Source of the DNA: an uncultured Lachnospiraceae bacterium
GTDB lineage: Bacteria > Bacillota > Clostridia > Lachnospirales > Lachnospiraceae
Reading direction: 5' to 3'
Assembly: GCA_910587765.1 (NCBI GenBank)
Contig: CAJUNR010000006.1
Location: forward strand, 78,233 to 142,232
Length of the DNA stretch: 64,000 nt
Shown: positions 17,139-25,643 of the stretch, in pieces
Numbering within the stretch: position 1 is the stretch's first letter
Layout: every line of letters starts with the position of its first letter
Notes under the pieces: model-generated
Databases searched by the model: none
What the model was told of the DNA's origin: nothing
The model's input: only the letters and a program-made list of their open reading frames with translations
Program-made: the position numbers and the translations under genes

Positions 17139-17167
17139 TTGTCGTCTGTCAGTGATGATGATAAAAT
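17139..17167 (+). promoter_or_regulatory. Promoter of the AAA-ATPase-like gene
   Basis: TTGTCG (17139-17144), 17-base spacer, TAAAAT (17162-17167), 42 bases before the chosen start. Confidence 0.5.
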
Positions 17168-17208
17168 AAAATACAGGATCCTGACTGAAAAGGAGTGTGA
17201 GGAAAAGC

Positions 17209-18870
17209 ATGGGTGTTTATCTGGACAGCAAGAATCCGTTTGGTCTGTTTGAGGAAGAAGCCTCTTCTTTGTATTTTATTGATAAAACAAAACTGCTGGA
17301 AGAACTGATTCCTCTGGTGTCAAAGGGCGGGGCCGCCGGCGCCTCAGGTTCTGCCGGGAAAAGTAATAAATACATCTGCATCACAAGGCCGCGGCGGTTC
17401 GGAAAGACAATGGCCGCGAGTATGATCGCTTCTTTTTTCGGGATGGGAGCGGACAGCAGAGAATTGTTCCGGCATCTTCAAATAGGGAAATCGGAAAATT
17501 TTGACGCTCACATTAACAGTCATCATGTAATCTGCATCAGCTTTCATGAGATTCCCGTAAATTGTACAAATTATCGGCAGTACATCAGGAGAGTAGAAAA
17601 AAGACTTTGCAGCGATCTGAAAAAAGCATATCCAAATGCGGAGATCCATGAGGAAGATGCTCTATGGGATATTCTGAGCGAACTTTATGAAAATGAAGAC
17701 GCAAGATTTCTTTTTGTACTGGATGAATGGGATTACATTTTCCACCGGTCATTTGTAACAGAACAGGATAAAAAGGATTTTCTTGAATTTTTAAGCAATC
17801 TGCTGAAGGGAAAATCCTATGTGGAACTGGCCTATATGACTGGTATCCTTCCGATCGCAAAGTATTCCAGCGGTTCGGAACTGAACATGTTTTATGAATA
17901 CACCATGGCTTCTGAAGAAAAGTATTCCGCATATTTTGGTTTCACCGAGACGGAAGTAGACGAGCTTTTTCGCAGATACCAGACCCGGCACCCGAACGCG
18001 CAAAAGGTAACAAGAGACGGTCTTCGTCTATGGTACGACGGATACCATACCCGGTCGGGGGAACGTGTCTATAATCCCAGATCTGTGGTAGCCGCTCTGA
18101 CCAACAATAATCTTGGAAACTACTGGACCAGTTCCGGTCCTTATGATGAGCTTTTTTATTATGTGAAGGAAAATATTGCGGCAGTCAGAGATGACCTTGC
18201 AATGCTGGTATCCGGCATTCCTGTTCACGCAAATGTAAGAGAATATGCTGCCACATCCATGAAGTTGACTACAAAAGACGAGATTTTATCAGCCATGGTC
18301 GTCTACGGGTTCCTGAATTATACAGACGGCTGTGTAGCGATTCCCAACAGAGAACTGATGAACCAGTTTACTGATATGCTCCAGAAAGAGCCTTCTTTGG
18401 GGTATGTCCATCGTCTTGCCGCAGAATCCGCCCGAATGCTTCGTGCTACCCTGGCCGGAGACACCGAGACCATGTGCCGAATCCTGGAATATGCTCATGA
18501 TACGGAAAGTCCTCTGCTCTACTACAACAACGAAACAGAACTTACTATGCTGGTAAATATGGTTTATTTGTCAGCCAGAGACACCTACCGAATGGAACGG
18601 GAAGATAAGGCAGGAACCGGTTATGCAGATTTTCTCTTTTATCCGCTGAAGAAAGACGAAGACTGTCTGATCCTGGAATTAAAAATTGATCATACGCCAA
18701 CAGAAGCCATACAGCAGATCAAAGACCGCAAATACGCACTTCGATTTTGCCGGAGACCGGGAGGAATATCCGAATATACGGGAAGAATCCTCGCCGTCGG
18801 CATCACTTATCACAAAGACGACAAAAAGCATTGCTGCCAGATAGAAGTCCTGCGGGAAAAAATCACCTGA
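17209..18870 (+). CDS. AAA-ATPase-like / PD-(D/E)XK nuclease-like protein (553 aa)
   Basis: Matches the AAA-ATPase-like family (PF09820) with a C-terminal DUF1703/PDDEXK_9 domain, common in Bacteroidetes and gut Clostridia. The opening N-P-F-G-L-F and F-I-D-K-T are family hallmarks. The Walker A-like loop is R-P-R-R-F-G-K-T at residues 60-67. The C-terminal nuclease-like motif is A-D-F-L followed by L-I-L-E-L-K-I near residue 480-495. The biological role is unknown. The start at 17209 follows GAGG at good spacing; a GTG four codons upstream is too close to AAGGAG. It appears monocistronic. Confidence 0.82.
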   Translation: MGVYLDSKNPFGLFEEEASSLYFIDKTKLLEELIPLVSKGGAAGASGSAGKSNKYICITRPRRFGKTMAASMIASFFGMGADSRELFRHLQIGKSENFDAHINSHHVICISFHEIPVNCTNYRQYIRRVEKRLCSDLKKAYPNAEIHEEDALWDILSELYENEDARFLFVLDEWDYIFHRSFVTEQDKKDFLEFLSNLLKGKSYVELAYMTGILPIAKYSSGSELNMFYEYTMASEEKYSAYFGFTETEVDELFRRYQTRHPNAQKVTRDGLRLWYDGYHTRSGERVYNPRSVVAALTNNNLGNYWTSSGPYDELFYYVKENIAAVRDDLAMLVSGIPVHANVREYAATSMKLTTKDEILSAMVVYGFLNYTDGCVAIPNRELMNQFTDMLQKEPSLGYVHRLAAESARMLRATLAGDTETMCRILEYAHDTESPLLYYNNETELTMLVNMVYLSARDTYRMEREDKAGTGYADFLFYPLKKDEDCLILELKIDHTPTEAIQQIKDRKYALRFCRRPGGISEYTGRILAVGITYHKDDKKHCCQIEVLREKIT

Positions 18871-18989
18871 AAACAGCAGGGAGGCCGTTATGAAGAGCAT
18901 CCACAAAATCGCACTCCATCCCCCGGGAGCCGGGAAGAGCTGCTTCCAGATTTCGCGGCAGAGACAACAGTGAAAATTTCCCCTCCTTC

Positions 18990-19040
18990 TTGACAAACAT
19001 ACCAACGGTATGATAATATCAAAACATACCGACAGTATGT
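18990..19040 (+). promoter_or_regulatory. TetR promoter with two operator palindromes
   Basis: TTGACA (18990-18995) and GATAAT (19012-19017) form the promoter with a 16-base spacer. CATACC-AAC-GGTATG (18998-19012) fills the spacer, and a related site ACATACC-GAC-AGTATGT lies at 19024-19040, covering the start of transcription. Bound TetR dimers there would block polymerase, giving autorepression. Confidence 0.72.
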
Positions 19041-19058
19041 AAGTGGGAGAGCAGTCCA

Positions 19059-19712
19059 ATGGCGAGAAACAAACACCCGGAAGAGACGATCAATTTCATA
19101 CTGGACACGGCCTTCCGCCTTTTTATGGAAAAAGGCTACGAACACACCTCCATTCAGGACATCATCGACCATCTGGGCGGACTCAGCAAGGGAGCGATCT
19201 ATCATCATTTTAAATCCAAGGAAGATATCCTGATAGCAGTCACGGACCGGACAACCGCCGCTTCCAATCAGATGCTCGCCGTCATCCGCGACCGGGAGGA
19301 TCTGACCGGAAGCGAGAAGCTGAAGACGATTTTCCGGGAATCCATCTGCCGGCCGGTACAGGATGAGATCTTCACCTTAGCGCCCGGTTTCCACAATAAC
19401 CCCAGGCTGCTGTTCAGCCTGCTTCAGGATACCATCAAGAATGCGGCGCCGAACTATATCCTGCCGATCATCCGGCAGGGCATCGCCGACGGTTCCATAG
19501 AGACCGAATACCCCGAGCAGCTGGCGGAGCTGATCCTGCTGGCAGCCAACGTCTGGCTCAATCCCATGATCTTCGACAGCACCGTGGAAGAATCCTGCCG
19601 GAAATTCATGGTCTTCCGCCAGATGCTCCAGGGCTTCGGACTGGACATCATGGATCAGGAGATGCTGGACCGGCTGAAGGAACTGACCGAAATCTATCAG
19701 AAGAACAAATGA
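19059..19712 (+). CDS. TetR-family transcriptional repressor (217 aa)
   Basis: The N-terminal helix-turn-helix spans residues 8-55, including I-Q-D-I-I-D-H-L-G-G-L-S-K-G-A-I-Y-H-H-F, the canonical TetR DNA-binding block. The rest is a helical ligand-binding domain without specific recognisable signature. GGGAG precedes the ATG. The gene is followed by a terminator and then by the MFS exporter, whose promoter region carries the same half-sites. This is the usual drug-responsive repressor/exporter pairing. Confidence 0.88.
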   Translation: MARNKHPEETINFILDTAFRLFMEKGYEHTSIQDIIDHLGGLSKGAIYHHFKSKEDILIAVTDRTTAASNQMLAVIRDREDLTGSEKLKTIFRESICRPVQDEIFTLAPGFHNNPRLLFSLLQDTIKNAAPNYILPIIRQGIADGSIETEYPEQLAELILLAANVWLNPMIFDSTVEESCRKFMVFRQMLQGFGLDIMDQEMLDRLKELTEIYQKNK

Positions 19713-19713
19713 C

Positions 19714-19756
19714 CGGGCGTCCGTCAGACTGCTGACCTGTTTCACCCGGACGCCCG
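19714..19756 (+). other. Hairpin after the TetR gene
   Basis: CGGGCGTCCG (19714-19723) and CGGACGCCCG (19747-19756) are perfect 10-bp arms. The hairpin begins just after the TetR stop codon and lies 16 bases before a stronger terminator. Confidence 0.5.
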
Positions 19757-19772
19757 CGTGCATAAGAAACGG

Positions 19773-19803
19773 ATCTGCCCCGCAGCAGGGGCAGATTTCT
19801 TTA
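19773..19803 (+). terminator. Rho-independent terminator of TetR gene
   Basis: ATCTGCCCC (19773-19781) and GGGGCAGAT (19788-19796) with a 6-base loop, followed by TTCTTT. Confidence 0.75.
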
Positions 19804-19812
19804 AACTATATA

Positions 19813-19831
19813 CATACCGTCGTTCGGTATG
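19813..19831 (+). promoter_or_regulatory. TetR-type operator before the MFS exporter
   Basis: CATACCG (19813-19819) and CGGTATG (19825-19831) around a 5-base centre. The half-site is the same as at 18998 and 19024, but the half-sites are four bases further apart. It lies just before the AGGAGG of the exporter gene. Confidence 0.6.
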
Positions 19832-19851
19832 AAAAGGAGGATATACAAATT

Positions 19852-21090
19852 ATGAGCCAAAGACTGTTTACCAAAGATTTTACCCTTGTCGTCCTGGGAC
19901 AGATCGTCTCGCTGTTCGGCAACGCTGCCATTCGTTTTGCCCTGCCCCTGTATCTGCTGAATCTGACCGGCTCTTCCGCCCTCTACGGGACCGTGACCGC
20001 CTGCGCGTTCCTGCCCCCCATCCTTTTATCCCCCGTGGGCGGCATGATCGCAGACCGGGTCAATAAGAGAAATGTGATGATAACGCTTGATTTCCTGACG
20101 GCCGCGCTGCTCCTTGCCTTCTCTCTGCTGATGAATACCCTGAGCCTCGTTCCCCTTTTGGCGGTCACGCTGATGCTTCTGTACGGCATCGCCGGAGCCT
20201 ATCAGCCATCGGTACAGGCCAGCATCCCGGCTCTGGTGCGCCCGGAGCAGACCATGACGGCCAACTCCGTCATCAACACCGTCAATTCCTTATCCTCGCT
20301 GACCGGTCCCGTGCTGGGCGGCCTGCTGTACAGCGCCTGGGGGCTGAAGCCCGTACTGTGGATCTGCATGGCGTGCTTCTTCCTGTCGGCGGTGATGGAA
20401 CTCTTTATCCGCATTCCGTTCCGCAGGCAGACCTCGGAGGGCGGAATCCTGAGAACCGTCCGCAACGATTTCCGCGAAAGCATCTGTTTTCTGCGGACCG
20501 AAAACCCGGTGATCCGCAAAGGAATGTTCGTGGTCTGCGGAATCAATCTGTTCCTCTCCGCCATGATCCTTGTGGCGATGCCCTGGCTCATCACGGAAGT
20601 GCTGGCGCTTCCCGCGGCCCTGGCCAGCCGTCTGTACGGTTTCTCACAGGGAGCGATGGCAGCCGGCGGACTGACCGGCGGAATCTGCGCCGGGATCTTC
20701 GCCCGCCGCCTGGACGTCCGAAAGTCCGCCGGGATTCTGACCGCCTGCGCCCTGTGCGTCTTTCCCATCGGAATCACGCTTCTCCTCACAGACTCCGGAA
20801 TCCTGAACTATCTGGTGCTGACCGTCTGCTGCTTCTTCATCATGGTATGTTCCACCGTCTTCGCCGTGCAGATGATGACCTTCATCCAGACGGAGACTCC
20901 GCAGCACCTGACCGGAAAAGTGATCTCCGTCATCCTGACCGTCTCCATGTGCGCCCAGCCCCTGGGCAACGCCCTGTACGGCGTTCTCTTCGAGGCGGCC
21001 AGAGGGTATGAATCTGCGGTCGTCCTGTTTTCCGGTACGGTTTCTCTGCTGATCGCGCTGGGGGCGCGGAGGGTATTTCAGTTTACATAA
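19852..21090 (+). CDS. MFS drug-type exporter (412 aa)
   Basis: Major facilitator with about 12 predicted helices. The loop 2-3 motif D-R-V-N-K-R-N-V-M lies near residue 67, as in the MFS_3/MdrP-like group. It ends with a short basic tail. AGGAGG is 11 bases before the ATG. Control by the upstream TetR repressor is supported by the shared CATACC/GGTATG half-sites. Substrate is unknown; an inducing toxic compound recognised by TetR is the natural guess. It is convergent with the LysR gene. Confidence 0.85.
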   Translation: MSQRLFTKDFTLVVLGQIVSLFGNAAIRFALPLYLLNLTGSSALYGTVTACAFLPPILLSPVGGMIADRVNKRNVMITLDFLTAALLLAFSLLMNTLSLVPLLAVTLMLLYGIAGAYQPSVQASIPALVRPEQTMTANSVINTVNSLSSLTGPVLGGLLYSAWGLKPVLWICMACFFLSAVMELFIRIPFRRQTSEGGILRTVRNDFRESICFLRTENPVIRKGMFVVCGINLFLSAMILVAMPWLITEVLALPAALASRLYGFSQGAMAAGGLTGGICAGIFARRLDVRKSAGILTACALCVFPIGITLLLTDSGILNYLVLTVCCFFIMVCSTVFAVQMMTFIQTETPQHLTGKVISVILTVSMCAQPLGNALYGVLFEAARGYESAVVLFSGTVSLLIALGARRVFQFT

Positions 21091-21147
21091 TATTCCCCGG
21101 CAAATCCGCTTACCTTCGCTGCCGGCAGCAAACCGCCCGTAAAGAAT

Positions 21148-22080
21148 CTACGGCAGGTCTTTCTCAAGCCCCAGACACCGCTTCAGCTCCTCCACATACA
21201 GCCCTCCGATCCGGCTCAATATGGTATTTCTGCGTACCACATATCCGATCTCCATCACGCTGTTGTGATTCCTTTCATCATCCTCGAAGGGAATCGTCCG
21301 GTAATCGCTGCCGTTCAGCTCCTCGCAGATAATCCCGGAACAGAGCGTATACCCGTTGAGGCCGACCATCAGGTTCAGCATGGTCGCCCGGTCGTTGGCC
21401 TTAATCACGCGGGCATATTCATTGGTGGACAGAATCTCCTCCGCCAGATAGAAGGAACTGTCGTCTCCCTGTTCAAACGACAGGCAGGGATAGTCCTTCA
21501 ACTGTTCAAAACCGATGGATCGCTCTTCTGCCAGCGGGTGCCCCTTCCACAGATACACATAGGCCTGGCAGTCAATCAGATGATGAAATTCCAGACCGGC
21601 GGATTTCAAAAGCTTCTCCATGGATTTCCGGTTGAAATCGCACAGATACAGCACGCCGATCTCGCTTTTCATCGTGCTGACATCGCGGATCACCGACGCG
21701 GTCTTCGTCTCCCGAATGGCAAATTCATATTGGGACATGTCGAACTGTTTCGCCATGTCCACGAACGCCTTCACCGCAAAGGAATAATGCTGTGTGGAGA
21801 CGCCGAACTTTTTCCTGTGAGAACCGCTTCCGCCGTATTTTTCCATAATCGTTTCGTACTGTCCGTAGAGCTGCTTCGCATAGAGGAGAAATTCCGTCCC
21901 GTCGACGGTCAGTGTGACGCCTCTGCCGCTGCGGTAAAATATAGTGATGCCAAGCTCCTTCTCCAGCTCCTTCATGGCGCTGGTCAGAGAGGGCTGCGAT
22001 ACATACATCTGCTCCGCCGCCTTGTTGAACGACCCGGTCTTCACGATAGCCAGCAGATAGCGCAATTGTGTTAAAGTCAT
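21148..22080 (-). CDS. LysR-family transcriptional regulator (310 aa)
   Basis: The winged helix-turn-helix is at residues 1-60 (L-A-I-V-K-T-G-S-F-N-K-A-A-E-Q-M-Y-V-S-Q, then P-S-L-T). A linker helix and the two-lobed periplasmic-binding-fold effector domain follow. GGGGAG lies 6 bases before the ATG. No divergent partner is adjacent: the next gene (YesL, 22161-22838) runs in the same direction upstream and belongs to the sugar locus. The target is therefore unknown. Confidence 0.85.
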   Translation of the reverse strand: MTLTQLRYLLAIVKTGSFNKAAEQMYVSQPSLTSAMKELEKELGITIFYRSGRGVTLTVDGTEFLLYAKQLYGQYETIMEKYGGSGSHRKKFGVSTQHYSFAVKAFVDMAKQFDMSQYEFAIRETKTASVIRDVSTMKSEIGVLYLCDFNRKSMEKLLKSAGLEFHHLIDCQAYVYLWKGHPLAEERSIGFEQLKDYPCLSFEQGDDSSFYLAEEILSTNEYARVIKANDRATMLNLMVGLNGYTLCSGIICEELNGSDYRTIPFEDDERNHNSVMEIGYVVRRNTILSRIGGLYVEELKRCLGLEKDLP

Positions 22081-22160
22081 GGATGTCTCCCCGTATTCTC
22101 CGAAAATTCGGTTTTTTCTATCTTACCATCGGAAGGAACGGTTGTACAGAGGTCGCAGCC

Positions 22161-22838
22161 CTAAAGCCGCCGCTCTTCTTTCCGAAGCCGCCGCTGTTCT
22201 TCCTCCAGCTTCTCCGCCTCGCCCGCCCTCTCCGGATCAAAGAGCCGGATCAGATGGAGCGAACACAGAAAAGCGATCACGCCGGCCCCGATCATAAAAT
22301 AGAAAAAAACGATCTGTCCAAAATAATACGGAAACAGGAAGATCAGAAAAACCGGAAGCAGGTTCAGAACCATGATGAATACGGTAAACACCCCGTTGCT
22401 CATGGACAGGAAAAACGCCCTGCGGATACTCTCCTTCACTCCCGTATCAAAATATACAAGCACCGGACACACATGGCTCAGGACCGCCAGATAGAAATAA
22501 ACGGCTGCCAGAATGACAACGACGATCAGGAAGCGAAACCGCGTCTGCCACTGAAGCGCGCACCAGAGATCAAGCGCCAGGAACAGACCGGCTCCGGCAA
22601 AAATAAAAAACACGGCGGCCGCTTTGCGGAAGCTTCTCATGAAGGTCCGAAAAAAGGTTCCGACAATCGCCGGACTCTCATGAAGCGACCAGCGCAGCGT
22701 CACCTCATACATGGCGCAGGTGGAAGCGCCCAGCGTAAACACCGGCAGACTGCAGATAAACCACAGCACATTCAGCAGAATCAGCTCCATAAACCGGTTC
22801 AGAAAATCCGCCAGCGCGCCTTCCTGTAATACTTTCAT
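22161..22838 (-). CDS. DUF624 (YesL-family) membrane protein (225 aa)
   Basis: Begins MKVLQEGALADFLNRF and has the YesL block N-V-L-W-F-I-C-S-L-P-V-F-T-L-G-A-S-T. Five to six membrane helices are followed by a charged helical tail rich in Glu/Arg/Lys. The frame is open to 22961, but AAAGGA and the family-like opening favour 22838. It is divergent from the LacI-controlled binding protein gene, and its own promoter carries a GAACGGGTTCC operator. It is therefore co-regulated with the transporter. Confidence 0.82.
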   Translation of the reverse strand: MKVLQEGALADFLNRFMELILLNVLWFICSLPVFTLGASTCAMYEVTLRWSLHESPAIVGTFFRTFMRSFRKAAAVFFIFAGAGLFLALDLWCALQWQTRFRFLIVVVILAAVYFYLAVLSHVCPVLVYFDTGVKESIRRAFFLSMSNGVFTVFIMVLNLLPVFLIFLFPYYFGQIVFFYFMIGAGVIAFLCSLHLIRLFDPERAGEAEKLEEEQRRLRKEERRL

Positions 22839-22877
22839 CGCATTTTCAATCCTTTCTGAATTTTTATTTATCTTATC

Positions 22878-22894
22878 ATTATAGAACGGGTTCC
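22878..22894 (-). promoter_or_regulatory. YesL promoter -10 with abutting LacI-type operator
   Basis: Minus-strand TATAAT (22878-22883) is directly preceded by the operator GGAACCCGTTC (22884-22894). This is one of three operators sharing the GAACGGGTTCC core within 250 bases. Confidence 0.65.
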
Positions 22895-23010
22895 GCAATA
22901 TTATTTTTGATTTTTTGTCCAAATCATTTTTATTTATGGTTAAATTACATAAAATCTGCACTCTATTTTTGTATATAATCCCATTTTTACAATGTTTACA
23001 TAGAAAACTA

Positions 23011-23039
23011 TAGACAAATTTCTAATAAAGTGCTATTCT
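23011..23039 (+). promoter_or_regulatory. Promoter of the sucrose-type ABC operon
   Basis: TAGACA (23011-23016), 17-base spacer, TATTCT (23034-23039). The predicted transcript start near 23046 lies just before the operator at 23053. Confidence 0.55.
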
Positions 23040-23052
23040 GTGTTTACAGCAA

Positions 23053-23068
23053 ATGGAACGGGTTCCAT
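23053..23068 (+). promoter_or_regulatory. LacI-family operator O1
   Basis: ATGGAAC-GG-GTTCCAT, perfect 7-bp arms. The position just downstream of the transcription start is a classic repression site. The LacI gene at 26558-27556 is the likely ligand-responsive repressor. Confidence 0.75.
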
Positions 23069-23116
23069 ATAAAACAGACCACAGGAAAATTTCCTGTGGC
23101 AAAAAAACACCGGTGG

Positions 23117-23131
23117 TGGAACGGGTTCCAT
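23117..23131 (+). promoter_or_regulatory. LacI-family operator O2
   Basis: TGGAACGGGTTCCAT, the same core as O1, 64 bases downstream (about six helical turns) and just before the ribosome-binding site of the binding-protein gene. The phasing would suit a repression loop between O1 and O2. Confidence 0.72.
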
Positions 23132-23152
23132 TAATAAAAAGGAGGAAACCTT

Positions 23153-24511
23153 ATGAACATGAAAAAAGTTTTAAGCGTATTACTGGTATCTGCCATGACC
23201 ATGTCTCTGACTGCCTGCGGCGGGTCCGGCGGATCAGATTCCGCGGCAGGCGGCTCCGGCGATTCCGCATCGGCGGACGGCGTAGTCAACATCAGCATCT
23301 GGAGCCCCACGGACAAAGAAGCGGTGGAGGCCTGGTGGACGGAGAAGCTCGCAGAGTGGAACGCCGCTCATCCGGAGATTCAAGTCAGCCGCGAAGCGAT
23401 CGACCGTTCCGACTCCTATGCTTATGAAAACAAAATCACTACCGCCGTCACCTCCAGCGACCTTCCGGACATCTTCTATGTAGACGGTCCCACGGTTTCC
23501 TACTATGCGGCCAACGGAATCATCGTTCCTCTGGATGATTATTTTACGCAGGATGATCTGTCCGATTTTGTCGACTCCACCGTTGCACAGTGTACCTATG
23601 ACGGCAAATTATATGCCATTTCCGCCACCGAGTCTTCGGTCGCGCTGTACTACAACAAAGATTATCTGACCGAGTGCGGCGTTGACGTGGCGGATATCGA
23701 ATCCCGCACCGTGGACAATCCGCTGACCTGGTCCGAACTGGAAGAGATCGCCAAAAAATGTACGACCGACAGTTACGTGGGAACCCATATCATCATGGAC
23801 CACGGCGAGGGCCTTCCCTACGCGCTCGAGCCCATGTTCATCTCCAACGGAAAAGATTTTGTCAGTGATGACGGCTCTGAGGCAGAAGGCTATATCAACA
23901 GCAAGGAATGTGTGGAAACTGCAGAGTATCTTGCAGGCCTGATCGCAAACGGTTATGCCAACATCGACCCGATTCAGGATGAATTTTTAAACGGCGCCTG
24001 CGCTACCATGCTCGGCGGTTCCTGGGATATCTCGATTCTGAACGCGAGCGCCGACTTTGACTGGGGCGTTACCTACTATCCGGTATCCGACACTACGAAA
24101 AAAGCCGTCTCTCCCTGCGGCGACTGGTCTGCAGCCATCAGCAAAGACTGTAAAAATGCAGACGCTGCAGGACAGTTCCTGCAGTGGCTCGTCAATACCG
24201 AAAATACCGCTACTTATGCGGCAGCGATTGCAAAGCCCGCAACCCGGAACTCTGCTTATGACGATCCGGCTATGGCAGAATATAAAGACGGACCGCTTGC
24301 CATGATCGTAGAGCAGCTTCAGAATACAGCCGTTCCCCGTCCGAGAACTCCTTCCTACTCTGTGTTCTCTACCAACTATGCAGCGGCAATGACCAACATC
24401 TTCTCCGAAGCAGCTTCCTCCCATACGGTGGACGCCGCTTACATCCAGTCCGAACTGGACGCAGTCGCGGCTGCGTTTAAGGAAGACTACGATATGTACT
24501 ATGCAAACTGA
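23153..24511 (+). CDS. Extracellular sugar-binding lipoprotein (452 aa)
   Basis: CUT1 solute-binding protein. The signal peptide ends in S-L-T-A-C with the lipidated Cys at residue 22, followed by a Gly/Ser/Asp-rich tether (residues 23-43). AGGAGG lies 7 bases before the ATG. Its operon contains two permeases, a LacI regulator and a GH32 hydrolase, so sucrose or short fructo-oligosaccharides are the likely ligands. Expression is controlled by two LacI operators. Confidence 0.87.
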   Translation: MNMKKVLSVLLVSAMTMSLTACGGSGGSDSAAGGSGDSASADGVVNISIWSPTDKEAVEAWWTEKLAEWNAAHPEIQVSREAIDRSDSYAYENKITTAVTSSDLPDIFYVDGPTVSYYAANGIIVPLDDYFTQDDLSDFVDSTVAQCTYDGKLYAISATESSVALYYNKDYLTECGVDVADIESRTVDNPLTWSELEEIAKKCTTDSYVGTHIIMDHGEGLPYALEPMFISNGKDFVSDDGSEAEGYINSKECVETAEYLAGLIANGYANIDPIQDEFLNGACATMLGGSWDISILNASADFDWGVTYYPVSDTTKKAVSPCGDWSAAISKDCKNADAAGQFLQWLVNTENTATYAAAIAKPATRNSAYDDPAMAEYKDGPLAMIVEQLQNTAVPRPRTPSYSVFSTNYAAAMTNIFSEAASSHTVDAAYIQSELDAVAAAFKEDYDMYYAN

Positions 24512-24553
24512 TACAAAGTTTACATAAAACGACGCAACAAATATCAGCCGCAA

Positions 24554-24586
24554 AAAGGCTGCGCCTGGTATCAAGGCGCGGCCTTT
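24554..24586 (+). other. Hairpin after the binding-protein gene
   Basis: AAAGGCTGCGCC (24554-24565) pairs with GGCGCGGCCTTT (24575-24586) with one G-U pair. TCTTAAATT follows, a weak tail. It is probably a partial terminator that makes the binding protein more abundant than the permeases. Confidence 0.55.
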
Positions 24587-24610
24587 CTTAAATTAGCGGA
24601 GCTTTTATCA

Positions 24611-24700
24611 GTCTCTGCCCGGATAATGCCCGGAAGGATTTTATGACGCGCAGGCGGCAGAAAATTCTTCCAGACCAAGGGGCATTATCCGGGCGGAGAC
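24611..24700 (+). repeat. 90-nt compound inverted repeat inside the ABC operon
   Basis: The outer arms 24611-24631 and 24680-24700 are 21 bases long with one wobble. The inner arms 24632-24642 (GGAAGGATTTT) and 24661-24671 (AAAATTCTTCC) continue the stem with one wobble. An 18-base loop and an 8-base bulge on the 3' side complete it. It ends 25 bases before the permease start and has no T-run. It is not a recognised riboswitch to me. Candidates are a transcript stabiliser, a regulatory RNA element or a miniature inverted-repeat insertion. Confidence 0.7.
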
Positions 24701-24725
24701 GGAACTAAAATAGGAGGACCTAACT

Positions 24726-25625
24726 ATGTCCAAGACATCCAGCCTTTCCGGCAGAAAAAGGAATGAACGCGTAGCAGCCTATATTTTCACGGTCCCGGCA
24801 ATGTTCCTGTTATTTGCATTCCTGGTCGTCCCGATTCTGTATACGGTCTATTACTCTTTGTTCCAGTATCAGATCGTGAGACCGGACAATATTACCTTCA
24901 TCGGCCTGAAAAACTACCTGAAACTGTTCACAGACAAGGATTTCTGGCTGGCATTCCGCAATACGGTCTACTTCACCGTGCTCGTAGTGCCCTTTCAGTG
25001 CGTGCTGGCTCTCGCACTGGCCATGCTGGTATCGTCCAAATTCCGCGGAGTCGCCATCTTCCGCACCATGTATTTCAGCCCGCAGCTCACTTCCATGGTC
25101 GTCATCTCCATCCTGTGGACGGTCCTTTATAACTCCAACCCCAATACCGGTCTGATCAACTCTTTCCTGACCACTCTGGGATTGGAACCGATCAATTTCC
25201 TGACCAACTCCAAAACGGCCATGAACGCCATTATCTTCATGTCCGGATGGCAGGGCGCCGGTTATCAGATGATGATCTTCCTGGCAGGCCTGCAGGGCAT
25301 CCCCAGAGACCAGTACGAAGCCGCTTCCGTGGACGGCGCCAACAAAGTCCAGCAGTTCCTGTACATCACGCTGCCCGGCTTAAAAGGCACCATCAAATAT
25401 GTAATCATGATCACCATGATTCAGGCCATGAAGCTCTTCACCCAGCCCTATGTCATGACGCAGGGCGGACCGAAGAACAGCACCAAGACGCTGGTCTACT
25501 ACATCTACACACAGGGCTTCCAGCAGGGAAATTTCGGCTATGCCTGCTCGGTTGCGGCCGTCTTCTTCGTCATCGTGGTCATTATGTCCCTGTCCATGAA
25601 GAAGCTGATCGCAGAGACCAATTAG
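24726..25625 (+). CDS. Sugar ABC transporter permease, MalF type (299 aa)
   Basis: Six predicted helices. The EAA loop reads Y-E-A-A-S-V-D-G-A-N-K-V, which docks to the ATPase. AGGAGG precedes the ATG. It works with the next permease, 18 bases downstream, and the lipoprotein at 23153-24511. No ATPase gene is present in the locus. Confidence 0.88.
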   Translation: MSKTSSLSGRKRNERVAAYIFTVPAMFLLFAFLVVPILYTVYYSLFQYQIVRPDNITFIGLKNYLKLFTDKDFWLAFRNTVYFTVLVVPFQCVLALALAMLVSSKFRGVAIFRTMYFSPQLTSMVVISILWTVLYNSNPNTGLINSFLTTLGLEPINFLTNSKTAMNAIIFMSGWQGAGYQMMIFLAGLQGIPRDQYEAASVDGANKVQQFLYITLPGLKGTIKYVIMITMIQAMKLFTQPYVMTQGGPKNSTKTLVYYIYTQGFQQGNFGYACSVAAVFFVIVVIMSLSMKKLIAETN

Positions 25626-25643
25626 AGAAGGAGGATACAGATT

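Noticed and set aside
17209..18870. An anti-phage defence system formed by the AAA-ATPase-like protein
   Set aside because: It stands alone between sugar and drug-export genes, with no companion defence genes or mobile-element borders.
24611..24700. Compound hairpin as a simple terminator
   Set aside because: No T-run follows and essential permease genes of the same system lie directly downstream.
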